Assembly: GCA_964451935.1 (NCBI GenBank) | Contig: CAYVKE010000032.1 | Coordinates: forward strand, 1-27,995 | DNA length: 27,995 nucleotides | Direction of reading: 5' to 3' | From: CALFXN01 sp964451935 | GTDB taxonomy: Bacteria; Synergistota; Synergistia; Synergistales; Aminobacteriaceae | In this document: piece by piece, positions 15,013 through 23,324 of the stretch | Position numbering within the stretch: the stretch's first letter is position 1 | How the letters are laid out: each line of letters starts with the position of its first letter | Notes under the pieces: model-generated | Told to the model about the DNA's origin: nothing | The model's database searches: none | The model's input: the letters and a program-made list of their open reading frames with translations, nothing else | Program-made: the position numbers and the translations under genes

Positions 15013-15023
15013 CTGTCTGACAA
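15013..15023 (+). promoter_or_regulatory. Second GntR operator, before tctC
   Basis: CTGTCTGACAA matches the operator before the gntR gene (TTGTCTGACAA) in 10 of 11 bases. It overlaps the ribosome site of tctC. An additional dyad TGTCAGTGACA lies upstream at 14954-14964. The 160-base region after the T8 run shows no clear -35/-10 pair. Confidence 0.6.
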
Positions 15024-15035
15024 GGAGTGGTCATT

Positions 15036-16091
15036 GTGAAGAAGTTCGTTTCGATTACCGCAATCGCCCTTGTTCTCGCTCTTGCTCTCGGAGGTGCGGC
15101 CTTCGCCGCCGACAAGATCTGGCCCAAGGGGACGCCCACCGTCATCGTCGGCTTCGGCGCCGGCGGCGGCACGGATACGTCCGTGCGCCCCATGATCGTC
15201 CTCATGTCCAAATATCTCGGCGAAACCATCAACGTCGCCAACATGCCCGGCGCGGCGAGCGCCGTAGCGGCGGAACACGTCCTCGGGCTTCCGGCCGACG
15301 GATACACGATGTTCGCGACCGGCTCGGGCTGCTTCGGCGGCTTCAAGGTCAAGGAAACGTCGAAATCCGGATGGGTCGAGTGGACCTCGTGGCACCCCTT
15401 CCAGGGTCCGGCCGCAATCCTCACGAGCGCCAAGGGCGACCTGAAGACCTTCGGCGACGTCGCGAAGGCCCTCAAGGAAGGCAAGATCAACATGGGCGTT
15501 TCCGGATTCGGCAACGGCCCCCACGTCATCATGCAGGCCATCGCTGAAGTGGCGGGCATCGACAAGATCAACTACGTCACGTTCGACGGCGACCGGAGCG
15601 TCGCGACGGCGGTCCTGGCCGGCGAGGTCGAAGCCGGAATCGTCACCTTCTCCTCCGCGATCGACATGGCGCAGGCGGGAACCATCCGCGCCGTCACCGT
15701 CATGATGAAGGAACCCATGAAGATCACCGACGCAATCACCATCGACCCGATCGTGAAAGTCCTTCCGGGAAGCGACAAGATCCCCGATCTCGGCGAAACC
15801 TGGCCGATCTGCATCCGACGGGACGCCCCGAAGGAGATCAAGGACAAGATCACCGAGGCCTTCCTCTGGGCGATCAAGCAGCCCGAAATCCTGGACTACA
15901 CGAAGAAAAAGGCCCTGAACATCGTCGGACTCACCGGCGAGGACGCCGACCGGTTCCTCTCCCTCCAGATCTCCGGCTACTCGTGGGTGCTCCACAACTC
16001 GAAGATGTCCGAGAAGTCCCCGGCGGACTTCGGCATCCCCAAGCTCGCCGACTGGAACTGGGAGACCGAGAAGAAGAAGCTGACGAAGTAA
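15036..16091 (+). CDS. tctC: Tripartite tricarboxylate transporter substrate-binding protein (TctC/Bug family)
   Basis: 351 residues from the GTG at 15036 (AAGGAG 8 bases upstream). Signal peptide 'KKFVSITAIALVLALALGG', cleaved near 'AAFA-AD'. The mature part is a Bug-type two-lobe binding protein: 'VIVGFGAGGGTDTSVRPM' near the N-terminus is the typical carboxylate-binding loop, and 'NVANMPGAASAVAAEHVLG' the next conserved segment. In this family the protein captures carboxylated solutes in the periplasm for the TctAB membrane pair, which follows at once (tctB starts 1 base after the stop). The ligand here is unknown; the co-operon enzymes suggest a sugar acid or related carboxylate. Confidence 0.92.
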   Translation: MKKFVSITAIALVLALALGGAAFAADKIWPKGTPTVIVGFGAGGGTDTSVRPMIVLMSKYLGETINVANMPGAASAVAAEHVLGLPADGYTMFATGSGCFGGFKVKETSKSGWVEWTSWHPFQGPAAILTSAKGDLKTFGDVAKALKEGKINMGVSGFGNGPHVIMQAIAEVAGIDKINYVTFDGDRSVATAVLAGEVEAGIVTFSSAIDMAQAGTIRAVTVMMKEPMKITDAITIDPIVKVLPGSDKIPDLGETWPICIRRDAPKEIKDKITEAFLWAIKQPEILDYTKKKALNIVGLTGEDADRFLSLQISGYSWVLHNSKMSEKSPADFGIPKLADWNWETEKKKLTK

Positions 16092-16092
16092 G

Positions 16093-16581
16093 ATGGCGCC
16101 CAGGGCAACCAAGGGATCCGGGGCGGATTTCATATCCGCCCTTTGCTTCATGATCTTCGGGGCGGCGATGGCGATCGCCGCCCTGAAGATGCGCGTGTTC
16201 AACAATTCGCTGCTGGTCTCCCCGGGCCTGTTCCCGCTCATTCTGGGAGGCGTGTTCGTTCTTCTCGGCTTTTTCCTCCTCCGCTCCGCCGCGAGGCGAG
16301 GCGGAAGAGGCCAGGCCTCCCGGATTCTCGGGATGGAGAACCTCCGCACGTTCGCGGCGTCGCCGAAGGTTCACAAGGGAATGACGCTTCTCGCCTTCAT
16401 CGTCGTCTACGTCATGGCTCTGGGGCATATTCCGTTCATGTGGGCCACTGCGGCTTACCTGATCGTCACGTTCACCTATCTCAAGGCGATGAAGCTCCAC
16501 TGGAACCTGTTGCTGGCCGTCGCCTCCGCGTGGGCCATCTCGTTCGCGTTCAGCGACCTGTTCCGGATACCGATGCCGTAA
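16093..16581 (+). CDS. tctB: Tripartite tricarboxylate transporter small membrane subunit (TctB)
   Basis: 162 residues with four hydrophobic segments (about 13-32, 40-62, 93-112, 118-155), the usual pattern of the small TctB subunit. It sits between the binding protein and large permease genes, the canonical tctCBA order. The start is 1 base after the tctC stop with only a weak ribosome site, so translation is probably coupled. The large subunit follows after 16 bases. Confidence 0.88.
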   Translation: MAPRATKGSGADFISALCFMIFGAAMAIAALKMRVFNNSLLVSPGLFPLILGGVFVLLGFFLLRSAARRGGRGQASRILGMENLRTFAASPKVHKGMTLLAFIVVYVMALGHIPFMWATAAYLIVTFTYLKAMKLHWNLLLAVASAWAISFAFSDLFRIPMP

Positions 16582-16597
16582 GGAAGGAGGGCTGACA

Positions 16598-18148
16598 ATG
16601 GACATTCTTCACCTTCTCGCGGACGAAACGATCCAGGTGGGCTACGCCCTGCTCGGAGCGCTCACGCCCAAAATCCTCGCACTGATCTTCGGCGGCTCCC
16701 TCCTCGGGCTCATCGTGGGGGCCATCCCCGGCCTCACGGCGACGATGGCGCTCGCGCTCCTCATCAACCTCTCCTACGGCATGGAACTCTCCGGCGCCGT
16801 GGCGTTCCTGCTCTCCGTCTATGTCGGAGCGGTTTCCGGAGGGCTCAACGCGGCGATCATGATCAACATCCCGGGCACGCCCTCGGCGGCCGCGACGTGC
16901 CTCGACGGCTTTCCGCTCGCGAAACAGGGCAAGGGGGGCCTTGCGATCGGAACGGGAATCATCGCGTCGTTCGTCGGGACGATGTTCAGCATTCTCGTGA
17001 TGATCTTCCTCTCGCCGCTCGTCTACCTGATCGCCCTGAAGTTCGGGCACTGGGAAATGTTCCTCCTCGCCCTCTTCGGCATCATGATCTGCGGCTCGCT
17101 CTCGGCCGGAAAGGATCCGCTCAAGGGGTGGATCGTCGGCTTTCTCGGCTTCGTCACGGCGATGGTGGGCATGGAGCAGATCTTCGCCTACCCGCGCCTC
17201 ACGTTCGGGTTCCTCCAGTTCAAGGGGGGGATCCCTCTCATCCCGGCCCTGATCGGCGTCTTCGGGATCTCGGAATTCCTCGCGGTGCTTCAGGAGGAAG
17301 TCGCCTACAAGATCGAGGGGAAGGTCGGAAAGGTCATTCCCCCGCTGCGGGAGTTCATCCCGCTCATCCCGTCGGCCATCCGTTCGGGAATCATCGGCGT
17401 CATCATCGGCGCGATCCCCGGCGCGGGGGAGGACATCGGCAGCTGGCTCTCCTACGACATCGGCAAGCGCCGCTCGAAAAAGGGACATCTTTTCGGCACG
17501 GGAAGCTACGAAGGCGTCGTGTGCTCCGAAGTGGCCAACAACGCCGTCATCGGCGGGGCCATGATCCCGCTGCTCACGCTCGCGGTTCCGGGAAGCCCCC
17601 CGTCGGCCATGTTCCTCGCCGCGGTCTGGCTTCACGGCGTTCGGCCCGGCCCCATGCTCAACTTCGAGAATCCGGGCTTCCTGCCGCTCGTGGCGGCGAT
17701 GCTCATCCTCTCGTCGTTCGTCATGCTCTTCTGGGGGCTCTCCCTCGCGAAGCCCATGGTGGCGATCCTGAAAATCAAGCGCGAAATCCTGCTCCCGATC
17801 GTCATCCCGCTCACCGTCATCGGAGCGTACGCGGGCGGCGTGCGGATCTTCGACGTCTACCTCATGCTCGGCTTCGGCGTTCTGGGGTACATCCTGCGAC
17901 AGATGGACTACCCGCTCGCGCCGCTCGTCCTCGGGATCATCCTCGGCCCCCTGGCCGACACGAGCTTCCGCAGGGCGCTCCAGCAGAGCCGCGGGGCCAT
18001 TCTGCCGCTCCTCGAACGGCCCATCGGAATCATCCTGATGCTCTGCGTGGCCTGGCTCATCTGGACGGGCATCAAGGGGACGCAACGGTACTATGCGGAA
18101 CAGGCCGCGCGGGAAGCGGCCGAAGAGGACCTTCCCGAAGCGCAGTAG
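16598..18148 (+). CDS. tctA: Tripartite tricarboxylate transporter large permease (TctA)
   Basis: 516 residues, about a dozen hydrophobic segments, close to the usual TctA length. Conserved family segments include 'GLIVGAIPGLTATMALALL' near the N-terminus, 'NIPGTPSAAATCLDGFPLA', and the second repeat 'GAIPGAGEDIGSWLSYD' with 'LAVPGSPPSAMFLAAVWLHG'. The two PG-rich repeats form the transport core. Energy source in the family is the ion gradient. Ribosome site GGAGG upstream of the ATG. The C-terminus is cytoplasmic and charged. Confidence 0.95.
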   Translation: MDILHLLADETIQVGYALLGALTPKILALIFGGSLLGLIVGAIPGLTATMALALLINLSYGMELSGAVAFLLSVYVGAVSGGLNAAIMINIPGTPSAAATCLDGFPLAKQGKGGLAIGTGIIASFVGTMFSILVMIFLSPLVYLIALKFGHWEMFLLALFGIMICGSLSAGKDPLKGWIVGFLGFVTAMVGMEQIFAYPRLTFGFLQFKGGIPLIPALIGVFGISEFLAVLQEEVAYKIEGKVGKVIPPLREFIPLIPSAIRSGIIGVIIGAIPGAGEDIGSWLSYDIGKRRSKKGHLFGTGSYEGVVCSEVANNAVIGGAMIPLLTLAVPGSPPSAMFLAAVWLHGVRPGPMLNFENPGFLPLVAAMLILSSFVMLFWGLSLAKPMVAILKIKREILLPIVIPLTVIGAYAGGVRIFDVYLMLGFGVLGYILRQMDYPLAPLVLGIILGPLADTSFRRALQQSRGAILPLLERPIGIILMLCVAWLIWTGIKGTQRYYAEQAAREAAEEDLPEAQ

Positions 18149-18164
18149 ACGCGAACACACCCCG

Positions 18165-18186
18165 GCGCCGGCCAAAAAAACGGCGC
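18165..18186 (+). other. Hairpin between tctA and the dehydrogenase gene
   Basis: GCGCCG / CGGCGC stem (18165-18170 and 18181-18186) around an A-rich 10-base loop. There is no T run on the plus strand, so it is more likely an mRNA processing or stability element than a terminator. Confidence 0.4.
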
Positions 18187-18208
18187 GCGAAAGAGGAGAG
18201 AACCGACA

Positions 18209-19246
18209 ATGCGAGCAGTCGTGAAATACCTCAGGGAAGACGGCAACACGGAAGTCAGGGACGTCCCGGTTCCGGAGACGGGCCCTTCGGACGTCCTCGT
18301 GAAGGTGGGCTACATCGGCATCTGCGGGAGCGACCCGCACATGTACCACAACCAGGTCTCCTACCCCATGGCCATCCCCGTCATCCTGGGGCATGAATTC
18401 TCCGGAACCATCGAAAAGGTCGGCGCCGACGTGAAACAGTGGAAACCCGGCGACCGCGTGACCGCGGAAACCCACGCGCGCTTCTGCGGAAAGTGCGTCC
18501 TCTGCAAGACGAACAACTACCGATTCTGCCGCGAGCGCAAGGGCTACGGTTTCGCCGTGGACGGAGCGTTCGCCGAATACGTGTGCGTCCCGGAACGCAT
18601 TCTTCACGCCGTTCCCGACAGCATCAGCCTTCGCGACGCATCCTGCACCGAACCCGTCTGCGTGGCCTACAACGTCGTCATCGCAAAGGCCGGCGTCAAG
18701 GCCGGAGACAGCGTGGCCGTCCTCGGCCCCGGCCCCATCGGCATCCTCTGCGTCCTGATGGCGAAAATCGCCGGAGCGAGCCGCATCGTCGTCTTCGGCG
18801 CGCCCGGCGACGAAAAGCGCCTCGACATCGCGCGGCTCTACGGCGCGACCGAAACGTACACGCTCGACGGCTCGACCGACCCGAAGGCCGTCGCGGCGAC
18901 ATGCAACGAAGGCTACGGCTTCACCTCGGTCATCGACGCGGCGGGCCCCGCGGCGACGCTCAAAATCTCGATGGACATCGTCATGCCGACCGGGATCATC
19001 AACAAGGTGGCGTGGGGGCCCAAACCCGTCGACCTGAGCCTCGACCCGCTGCTCTCGAAGGGCGTCACGCTCCAGGGCTCCTTCAGCCACACGTGGGACA
19101 TCTGGGAAAAGGTCCTCGTCCTCATGGCGCAGGGGCAGATCCCGCTCGACGCCCTCATCACGCACGAACTGCCGCTGGAGGAATGGAAACGCGGCTTCGA
19201 CCTCATCGAACGCCGGGAGGGGCTCAAGGTCGTCCTCAAGCCGTAA
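18209..19246 (+). CDS. Zinc-dependent medium-chain alcohol/polyol dehydrogenase
   Basis: 345 residues. The catalytic zinc site is visible as Cys39 ('GICGSD'), His62-Glu63 ('GHEFSG') and Glu147 ('CTEPVCVAYN'). The structural zinc lobe has Cys93, 96, 99 and 107 ('CGKCVLCKTNNYRFC'). The nucleotide-binding glycine motif is 'VAVLGPGPIG'. The family includes sorbitol, threonine and galactitol dehydrogenases, oxidising a secondary alcohol to a ketone with NAD or NADP. It ends the transporter/transketolase cluster, so it probably oxidises the imported compound or a product of it; the exact substrate cannot be read. GAGGAG ribosome site 10 bases upstream. Confidence 0.93.
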   Translation: MRAVVKYLREDGNTEVRDVPVPETGPSDVLVKVGYIGICGSDPHMYHNQVSYPMAIPVILGHEFSGTIEKVGADVKQWKPGDRVTAETHARFCGKCVLCKTNNYRFCRERKGYGFAVDGAFAEYVCVPERILHAVPDSISLRDASCTEPVCVAYNVVIAKAGVKAGDSVAVLGPGPIGILCVLMAKIAGASRIVVFGAPGDEKRLDIARLYGATETYTLDGSTDPKAVAATCNEGYGFTSVIDAAGPAATLKISMDIVMPTGIINKVAWGPKPVDLSLDPLLSKGVTLQGSFSHTWDIWEKVLVLMAQGQIPLDALITHELPLEEWKRGFDLIERREGLKVVLKP

Positions 19247-19501
19247 CTTCCGGCATGACGACGATCTAGGCGATCTCCGGGAGCAGTCTCTGGTTCTTTA
19301 TGTTTTGAACCTTGAAAAAACCGGCTTTCTCTCCAAAAAGACCGGATGTATAATCCATCATGGCGAAATAAAAAAAGCGGCGCCGATTCCATTAAAACCG
19401 AAATCCGGAAGCGGAAAAGAGGCGAACCTCTCAAGACATTCCGGGGACCGGTCGCCGGGAAACAGGAACGCACCCTACCCGACACTGAAGGAGGAACTTC
19501 A
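19247..19501 (+). promoter_or_regulatory. Intergenic region with a TATAAT box for the small Synergist-CTERM gene
   Basis: 255 bases without a gene. TATAAT lies at 19349-19354, about 150 bases before the TTG start, with no clear -35. On the minus strand, CCGG-flanked bases 19321-19345 could fold into a weak hairpin ending in six T, but no minus-strand gene is present to terminate. The AAGGAGG ribosome site of the next gene is at 19488-19494. Confidence 0.4.
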
Positions 19502-20038
19502 TTGAAACGCACGAGGATGTTTTCGATCGCCCTGATGGCGCTATTGTGTCTGTTCGGAACGGCCCTTGCGGACGACGCCCCGAAAGCGGCGACGCAGTAT
19601 TATTACGTCGGCGGAACGTGGCGGTTCACGGGAGGCGGAACGTATGACGGATACGAATACAGCGACTCCGGGACGCTCGTCGTCAGCACGACCGGCGGCG
19701 CGGGATACGAGACGATCACGCAGGTGTACAAGGCCGGAACGGCGACGTCGGGCGGAGTCGTCGTGAACCGGTATGAATACACGATCCCGGCGAACACTCC
19801 CTACACCGGCTCCTTCTACATCACGTACGACGGGGACCTGACGGAAACGTATACGCAGACGGGCCCGGACACGATGGTGTTCTCGCTCGTCGGAACGGAT
19901 TCGGAGGGACATGTGTACGACGGACACTACACCGCGACCAGATCCCAGGATTCGTCCGGCGGCGGGTGCTCCGCAGGCTCGTTCTCCCCGCTCGTCGGCC
20001 TGCTCTTCATCCCGCTCCTTCTGCGGCGCAGACAATAG
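19502..20038 (+). CDS. Small secreted protein with Synergist-CTERM tail
   Basis: 178 residues from the TTG at 19502, 7 bases after AAGGAGG; the frame upstream has no ribosome site and no signal. N-terminal signal peptide 'FSIALMALLCLFGTALA'. The mature part is rich in Thr, Tyr, Gly and Ser and appears all-beta ('YYYVGGTWRFTGGGTYDGYE', 'GSFYITYDGDLTETYTQTG'). The end is 'SSGGGCSAGSFSPL', a hydrophobic stretch, then 'LLRRRQ', the same sorting tail type as the proteins at 1-4527. No other similarity to them is visible. It is a monocistronic unit with a strong hairpin after it. Function unknown; expected at the cell surface. Confidence 0.88.
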   Translation: MKRTRMFSIALMALLCLFGTALADDAPKAATQYYYVGGTWRFTGGGTYDGYEYSDSGTLVVSTTGGAGYETITQVYKAGTATSGGVVVNRYEYTIPANTPYTGSFYITYDGDLTETYTQTGPDTMVFSLVGTDSEGHVYDGHYTATRSQDSSGGGCSAGSFSPLVGLLFIPLLLRRRQ

Positions 20039-20060
20039 CGCAGTTCGGATCCGAAGTTCC

Positions 20061-20096
20061 GGAGAGCGGTTCCCGCCGTTGGGGGGACCGCTCTCC
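20061..20096 (+). terminator. Hairpin terminator after the small Synergist-CTERM gene
   Basis: 14-bp stem with one wobble pair (20061-20074 and 20083-20096; arms begin GGAGAGCGGT and end ACCGCTCTCC), 8-base loop, followed by GTGTTT. Confidence 0.75.
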
Positions 20097-20158
20097 GTGT
20101 TTCCGGGAGCCGTCGCGCACGGCGGCCTCCCTTCAGGTCGCACTATTCTTGAAACTCC

Positions 20159-20187
20159 TTGAAACGGATCGGACGAGTTGCTACACT
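20159..20187 (+). promoter_or_regulatory. Promoter of the phosphofructokinase gene
   Basis: -35 TTGAAA (20159-20164), exact 17-bp spacer, -10 TACACT (20182-20187). The leader is about 105 bases, and AAGGAGG precedes the ATG by 10 bases. Confidence 0.65.
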
Positions 20188-20298
20188 TTCTTCACACGTG
20201 GGCTCCGTCATCACGGCCCGCAGCGACGACGGCGGCCGCGAGGCGAACGTCATGGCCTCGACATCGATCCCGAGGCAAAAGAAGGAGGCTGATCCGCA

Positions 20299-21567
20299 AT
20301 GACCGCACCGACCCAGAACACCCTCGCCATCGTCTGCGGAGGCGGTCCGGCGCCGGGCATCAACAGCGTCATCAGCTCCGTAACCATCGAAGCCAGAAAC
20401 TCCGGCTGGAATGTCTACGGCGTCTACGACGGCTTTTCCCGACTCGGAAAGGGCGACAAGAACGTCGTGCTTCTCACCATCGACCAGGTCACCCGGATTC
20501 ATTCCGACGGGGGCAGCATCCTCCGGACGTCGCGCTTCAACCCGACCAAAAGCGACGAAACCATGAAAAACGTCGTCGACACGCTCATCGGCCTCGGCGT
20601 CACCCACCTCGTCACCATCGGCGGGGACGACACGGCCTACGCCGCGTCGCGCGTGGCGGACTACGCCAAGAACAACATGGGGCTCACCATCAGCTTCGTC
20701 CACGTGCCCAAGACCATCGACAACGACCTCCCGCTGCCCGAGGGAACGCCGACCTTCGGCTTCGAGACGGCCCGCTCGCTCGGGACGCAGATCGTCTCGA
20801 ACCTCATGACCGACGCGAAAACGACCGGGCGCTGGTACTTCGTCGTGGCCATGGGCCGCGTCGCCGGACACCTCGCCCTCGGCATCGGCAAGAGCGCCGG
20901 GGCCACGCTGACCCTCATCCCCGAAGAACTCGCAGCGGAAAAGAAGATCCGGATGTCGCTCCCGGTGGACATCATCACCGGGGCCATCATCAAGCGGCTG
21001 GCCTCCGGACGGAACTACGGCGTGGCCGTCATCGCCGAGGGCCTGATCGAAAAAATCAAGCCGGAAGACCTCGAAGAATCGGACTGCGTCCTGTACGACG
21101 ACCACGGACACATCCGCTACGCGGAGATCAACTTCTCCGAAGTGCTCAAGCGCGAGACGATCGCGAGCCTGTCGGCGCTCGGAATCGACATGACGATCAA
21201 CCACAAGGACGTGGGCTACGAAATCCGCTGCGCGCCGCCCAACGCCTTCGACATCGAATACACGCGGAACCTCGGCTTCGCGGCGATGGACTTCCTGCGA
21301 AACGGCGGGACCAACGCCATGATCACGATCCAGAACGACCGGATCGTCCCCGTCCCCTTTCACGACATCCTCGATCCGCTCACGGGAAAGACGCGGATCC
21401 GGATGGTCAACACGGAATCCATCCAATACCGGATCGCGCGCGAATACATGATCCGGCTGGAAAAACAGGACTTCGAACCCGGAATCGAATTCGAAAAACT
21501 CGCCGTCGCGGCGAAACTGTCCCCCGAAGAATTCCGCAGGCGATTCGAATACGTGACGCAATACTGA
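20299..21567 (+). CDS. pfp: Pyrophosphate-dependent 6-phosphofructokinase
   Basis: 422 residues. The family glycine-rich start 'AIVCGGGPAPGINSVI' is followed by the two residues that separate pyrophosphate from ATP enzymes: 'GGDDT' at 108-112 (second Asp instead of Gly) and 'PKTIDND' at 137-143 (Lys instead of Gly). Both indicate that pyrophosphate is the phosphoryl donor. Substrate-binding residues appear in 'VAMGRVAGHLAL'. The reaction converts fructose 6-phosphate and pyrophosphate to fructose 1,6-bisphosphate and phosphate, and is reversible, so it can work in glycolysis or gluconeogenesis. Cytoplasmic. Monocistronic, with its own promoter and a hairpin after it. Confidence 0.95.
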   Translation: MTAPTQNTLAIVCGGGPAPGINSVISSVTIEARNSGWNVYGVYDGFSRLGKGDKNVVLLTIDQVTRIHSDGGSILRTSRFNPTKSDETMKNVVDTLIGLGVTHLVTIGGDDTAYAASRVADYAKNNMGLTISFVHVPKTIDNDLPLPEGTPTFGFETARSLGTQIVSNLMTDAKTTGRWYFVVAMGRVAGHLALGIGKSAGATLTLIPEELAAEKKIRMSLPVDIITGAIIKRLASGRNYGVAVIAEGLIEKIKPEDLEESDCVLYDDHGHIRYAEINFSEVLKRETIASLSALGIDMTINHKDVGYEIRCAPPNAFDIEYTRNLGFAAMDFLRNGGTNAMITIQNDRIVPVPFHDILDPLTGKTRIRMVNTESIQYRIAREYMIRLEKQDFEPGIEFEKLAVAAKLSPEEFRRRFEYVTQY

Positions 21568-21577
21568 GGACGAAAAG

Positions 21578-21625
21578 CGCCTCCGCTCCGAGGGACCGAT
21601 TCCGGTTCCTCCCGAAGCGGAGGCG
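21578..21625. terminator. Bidirectional terminator hairpin between convergent genes
   Basis: 10-bp stem CGCCTCCGCT / AGCGGAGGCG (21578-21587 and 21616-21625), with a further inner stem (ACCG/CGGT). It lies between the phosphofructokinase stop (21567, plus) and the hydrolase stop (21707, minus). T runs are weak on both sides. Confidence 0.6.
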
Positions 21626-21706
21626 TCGCTGCAAACGTCAGATCAGGTCAGCCGTTCCTCACTCAATCATCGGCTATCCGGGCGGCGTTTCGGGGCGCCG
21701 ACGCCG

Positions 21707-23050
21707 CTACCGCCCCGGATACGCGATCGAGTCAAGCCAGAGATACCCCTTCATATACGCGACGGGACACGCCCCCACGTGGATCGACGACAATCCGGGG
21801 ATGTACTCCGGATACTTCTCCCACTCCACGGTGGTCGCGCCCGCCTCCTGAAAGGCCGCGACCGCCTCGTCGAGGTTCCCGGCCGGAACGAGGTCGTCGC
21901 TGATGCAGTGGAACATCTTCAGGCGCATCGTCGGCGCCCAGTCGGCGCAGGCGTCGTTGTCGGCGAGCGTGCGGCAGAAGTCGCTGCCCGCGTCGAGCAA
22001 ATCGGCCGAACAGGCGGCCGTCAGAATGCCCGCGGGCCCCGAATACCCCGGCGCGACGCGCATCAGCGCTGTGATCTCGTCGCCCGTGTGCGAGCCGTCC
22101 ATCAGGGCCAGCATCTCTCCGGGATAATCCGCATGGCCGGAAACGTCGTTCCGCACGTTCCGGCGAAAGGCGAACGCCGGCTTCGTCGCGCCGTACGCCG
22201 CATCGTATCCGTTCAGGACATAGGGAAGGAAATACGGCGAGCTGAAGGCCGCCGTCGCATGGATCATCACGTCGCGCATCGCGCCGGAAAGCGAATAGGG
22301 CCCGTCAAGCGCGGCGACCGCCGTCACGGAAAACTCATCCGCGTGGTTGCGCTGCAACTCCTTCGCGGCAATCATCGCGACATAGCCCCCCTCGGAAAAC
22401 CCCGTGAGGAAGAGCCTGTCGTCCCAGGGGGCCAGCATGTCGCCCGGATGCTGCGTCAGGTAGTTGCGCGCGGCGCGGATCATATCAACGGCCGAATACG
22501 CCAGCGAAGCGTGGCAATAGGGGTGGACGTCGTAGTTCACGCCCATGCCCTCGTAATCCGCCACCGCCACGATATACCCCGTCGCCGCCAAAGCGAGCGC
22601 CACGGGAACCGTCAGCTCGGGATCGAGAATCTGCATCCGCGACGGAGAGTACCGGCGCTCCACCTGCGTGGGGTGCTGCAACCCGAGGATCGGCACGGAG
22701 CGGCGCTTCGCCGCGTCCCAATGCCACGGAAAGACGACCATCCCCGAAAGCGTGACGGGTTCCCCCGCCGCGTTGCGGCTCGCGTAATCCATGCTCACCA
22801 TGACCACCGGATAGAGGAACCGGCTCTTGATCGCATCCCACACCGGCTGAAAGGGATCCGCCGCCGACGTGTCGATGTCATCCAGAAAAGCGCCGAGCTG
22901 CTCGTTCGACTCGAACCGCACCGCCTCCCCGTGGGACACGACCTGCCCGCGCGTGCCGCCCCCGTCGCCGCCTCCCCCTCCGCACCCGCCGAGCAACAGC
23001 AGCGACAGCCCGAAAAACAGCGCCCACCACGCAAAACTTTTCATCTTCAT
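21707..23050 (-). CDS. Lipoprotein alpha/beta hydrolase, secretory lipase-like
   Basis: 447 residues from the ATG at 23050 (GGAGG 8 bases upstream; GTG at 23059 is the alternative). Lipoprotein signal 'FGLSLLLLGGC' with Cys23, then a Gly-rich linker. The nucleophile elbow is 'GFSEGG' with Ser219. Candidate acid residues are in 'CISDDLVPAGN' and the candidate histidine in 'SIHVGACP', in the correct order for the fold. 'GYIVAVADYEGMGVNYDVHP' before the elbow is typical of secretory lipase/esterase-like families. It is expected to hydrolyse an ester outside the cytoplasmic membrane. The 'AALDGPYSL' and late cysteines (possible disulfides) also fit an exported enzyme. Substrate unknown. Confidence 0.88.
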   Translation of the reverse strand: MKMKSFAWWALFFGLSLLLLGGCGGGGGDGGGTRGQVVSHGEAVRFESNEQLGAFLDDIDTSAADPFQPVWDAIKSRFLYPVVMVSMDYASRNAAGEPVTLSGMVVFPWHWDAAKRRSVPILGLQHPTQVERRYSPSRMQILDPELTVPVALALAATGYIVAVADYEGMGVNYDVHPYCHASLAYSAVDMIRAARNYLTQHPGDMLAPWDDRLFLTGFSEGGYVAMIAAKELQRNHADEFSVTAVAALDGPYSLSGAMRDVMIHATAAFSSPYFLPYVLNGYDAAYGATKPAFAFRRNVRNDVSGHADYPGEMLALMDGSHTGDEITALMRVAPGYSGPAGILTAACSADLLDAGSDFCRTLADNDACADWAPTMRLKMFHCISDDLVPAGNLDEAVAAFQEAGATTVEWEKYPEYIPGLSSIHVGACPVAYMKGYLWLDSIAYPGR

Positions 23051-23094
23051 CCCTTTCACCTCCGGGAACAGATACGATACACAACGTTCTTTCT

Positions 23095-23123
23095 ATTCTC
23101 GGATTTCCCCGCGCCTCCGTCAA
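23095..23123 (-). promoter_or_regulatory. Likely promoter of the hydrolase gene
   Basis: Minus strand: -35 TTGACG (23123-23118), 17-bp spacer, -10 GAGAAT (23100-23095). It is about 45 bases before the start codon. Confidence 0.5.
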
Positions 23124-23155
23124 TTCGGCGAGTTCGCACACTATTCCGTGTTCTT

Positions 23156-23184
23156 TTGACGCCGAAGACAAAGAATCATATAAT
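23156..23184 (+). promoter_or_regulatory. Strong promoter of the radical SAM gene
   Basis: -35 TTGACG (23156-23161), exact 17-bp spacer, consensus -10 TATAAT (23179-23184). It is the best sigma-70-like promoter in the window. The transcript leader is about 135 bases. Confidence 0.8.
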
Positions 23185-23324
23185 CAATTCGGTACAAACC
23201 GGACAGGCAGACGCGACACGACCCTCTCTCCCGCCGAACCCGAAACCGCCCTTCGACGCCGTTGCACCCCATGCCGCGCCGACACGCCGAAAACTCACAC
23301 GACACCGCACGGAGGTGGATACGC

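Noticed and set aside
16550..19165. 871-codon minus-strand frame opposite tctA and the dehydrogenase
   Set aside because: The product is mostly Asp, Arg, Glu and His, typical of an antisense reading of GC-rich codons. The plus strand encodes well-recognised TctA and dehydrogenase proteins.
19305..19350. Minus-strand terminator in front of the small Synergist-CTERM gene
   Set aside because: A weak stem with a T run exists on the minus strand, but no minus-strand gene reads into it, so its role as a terminator is unsupported.
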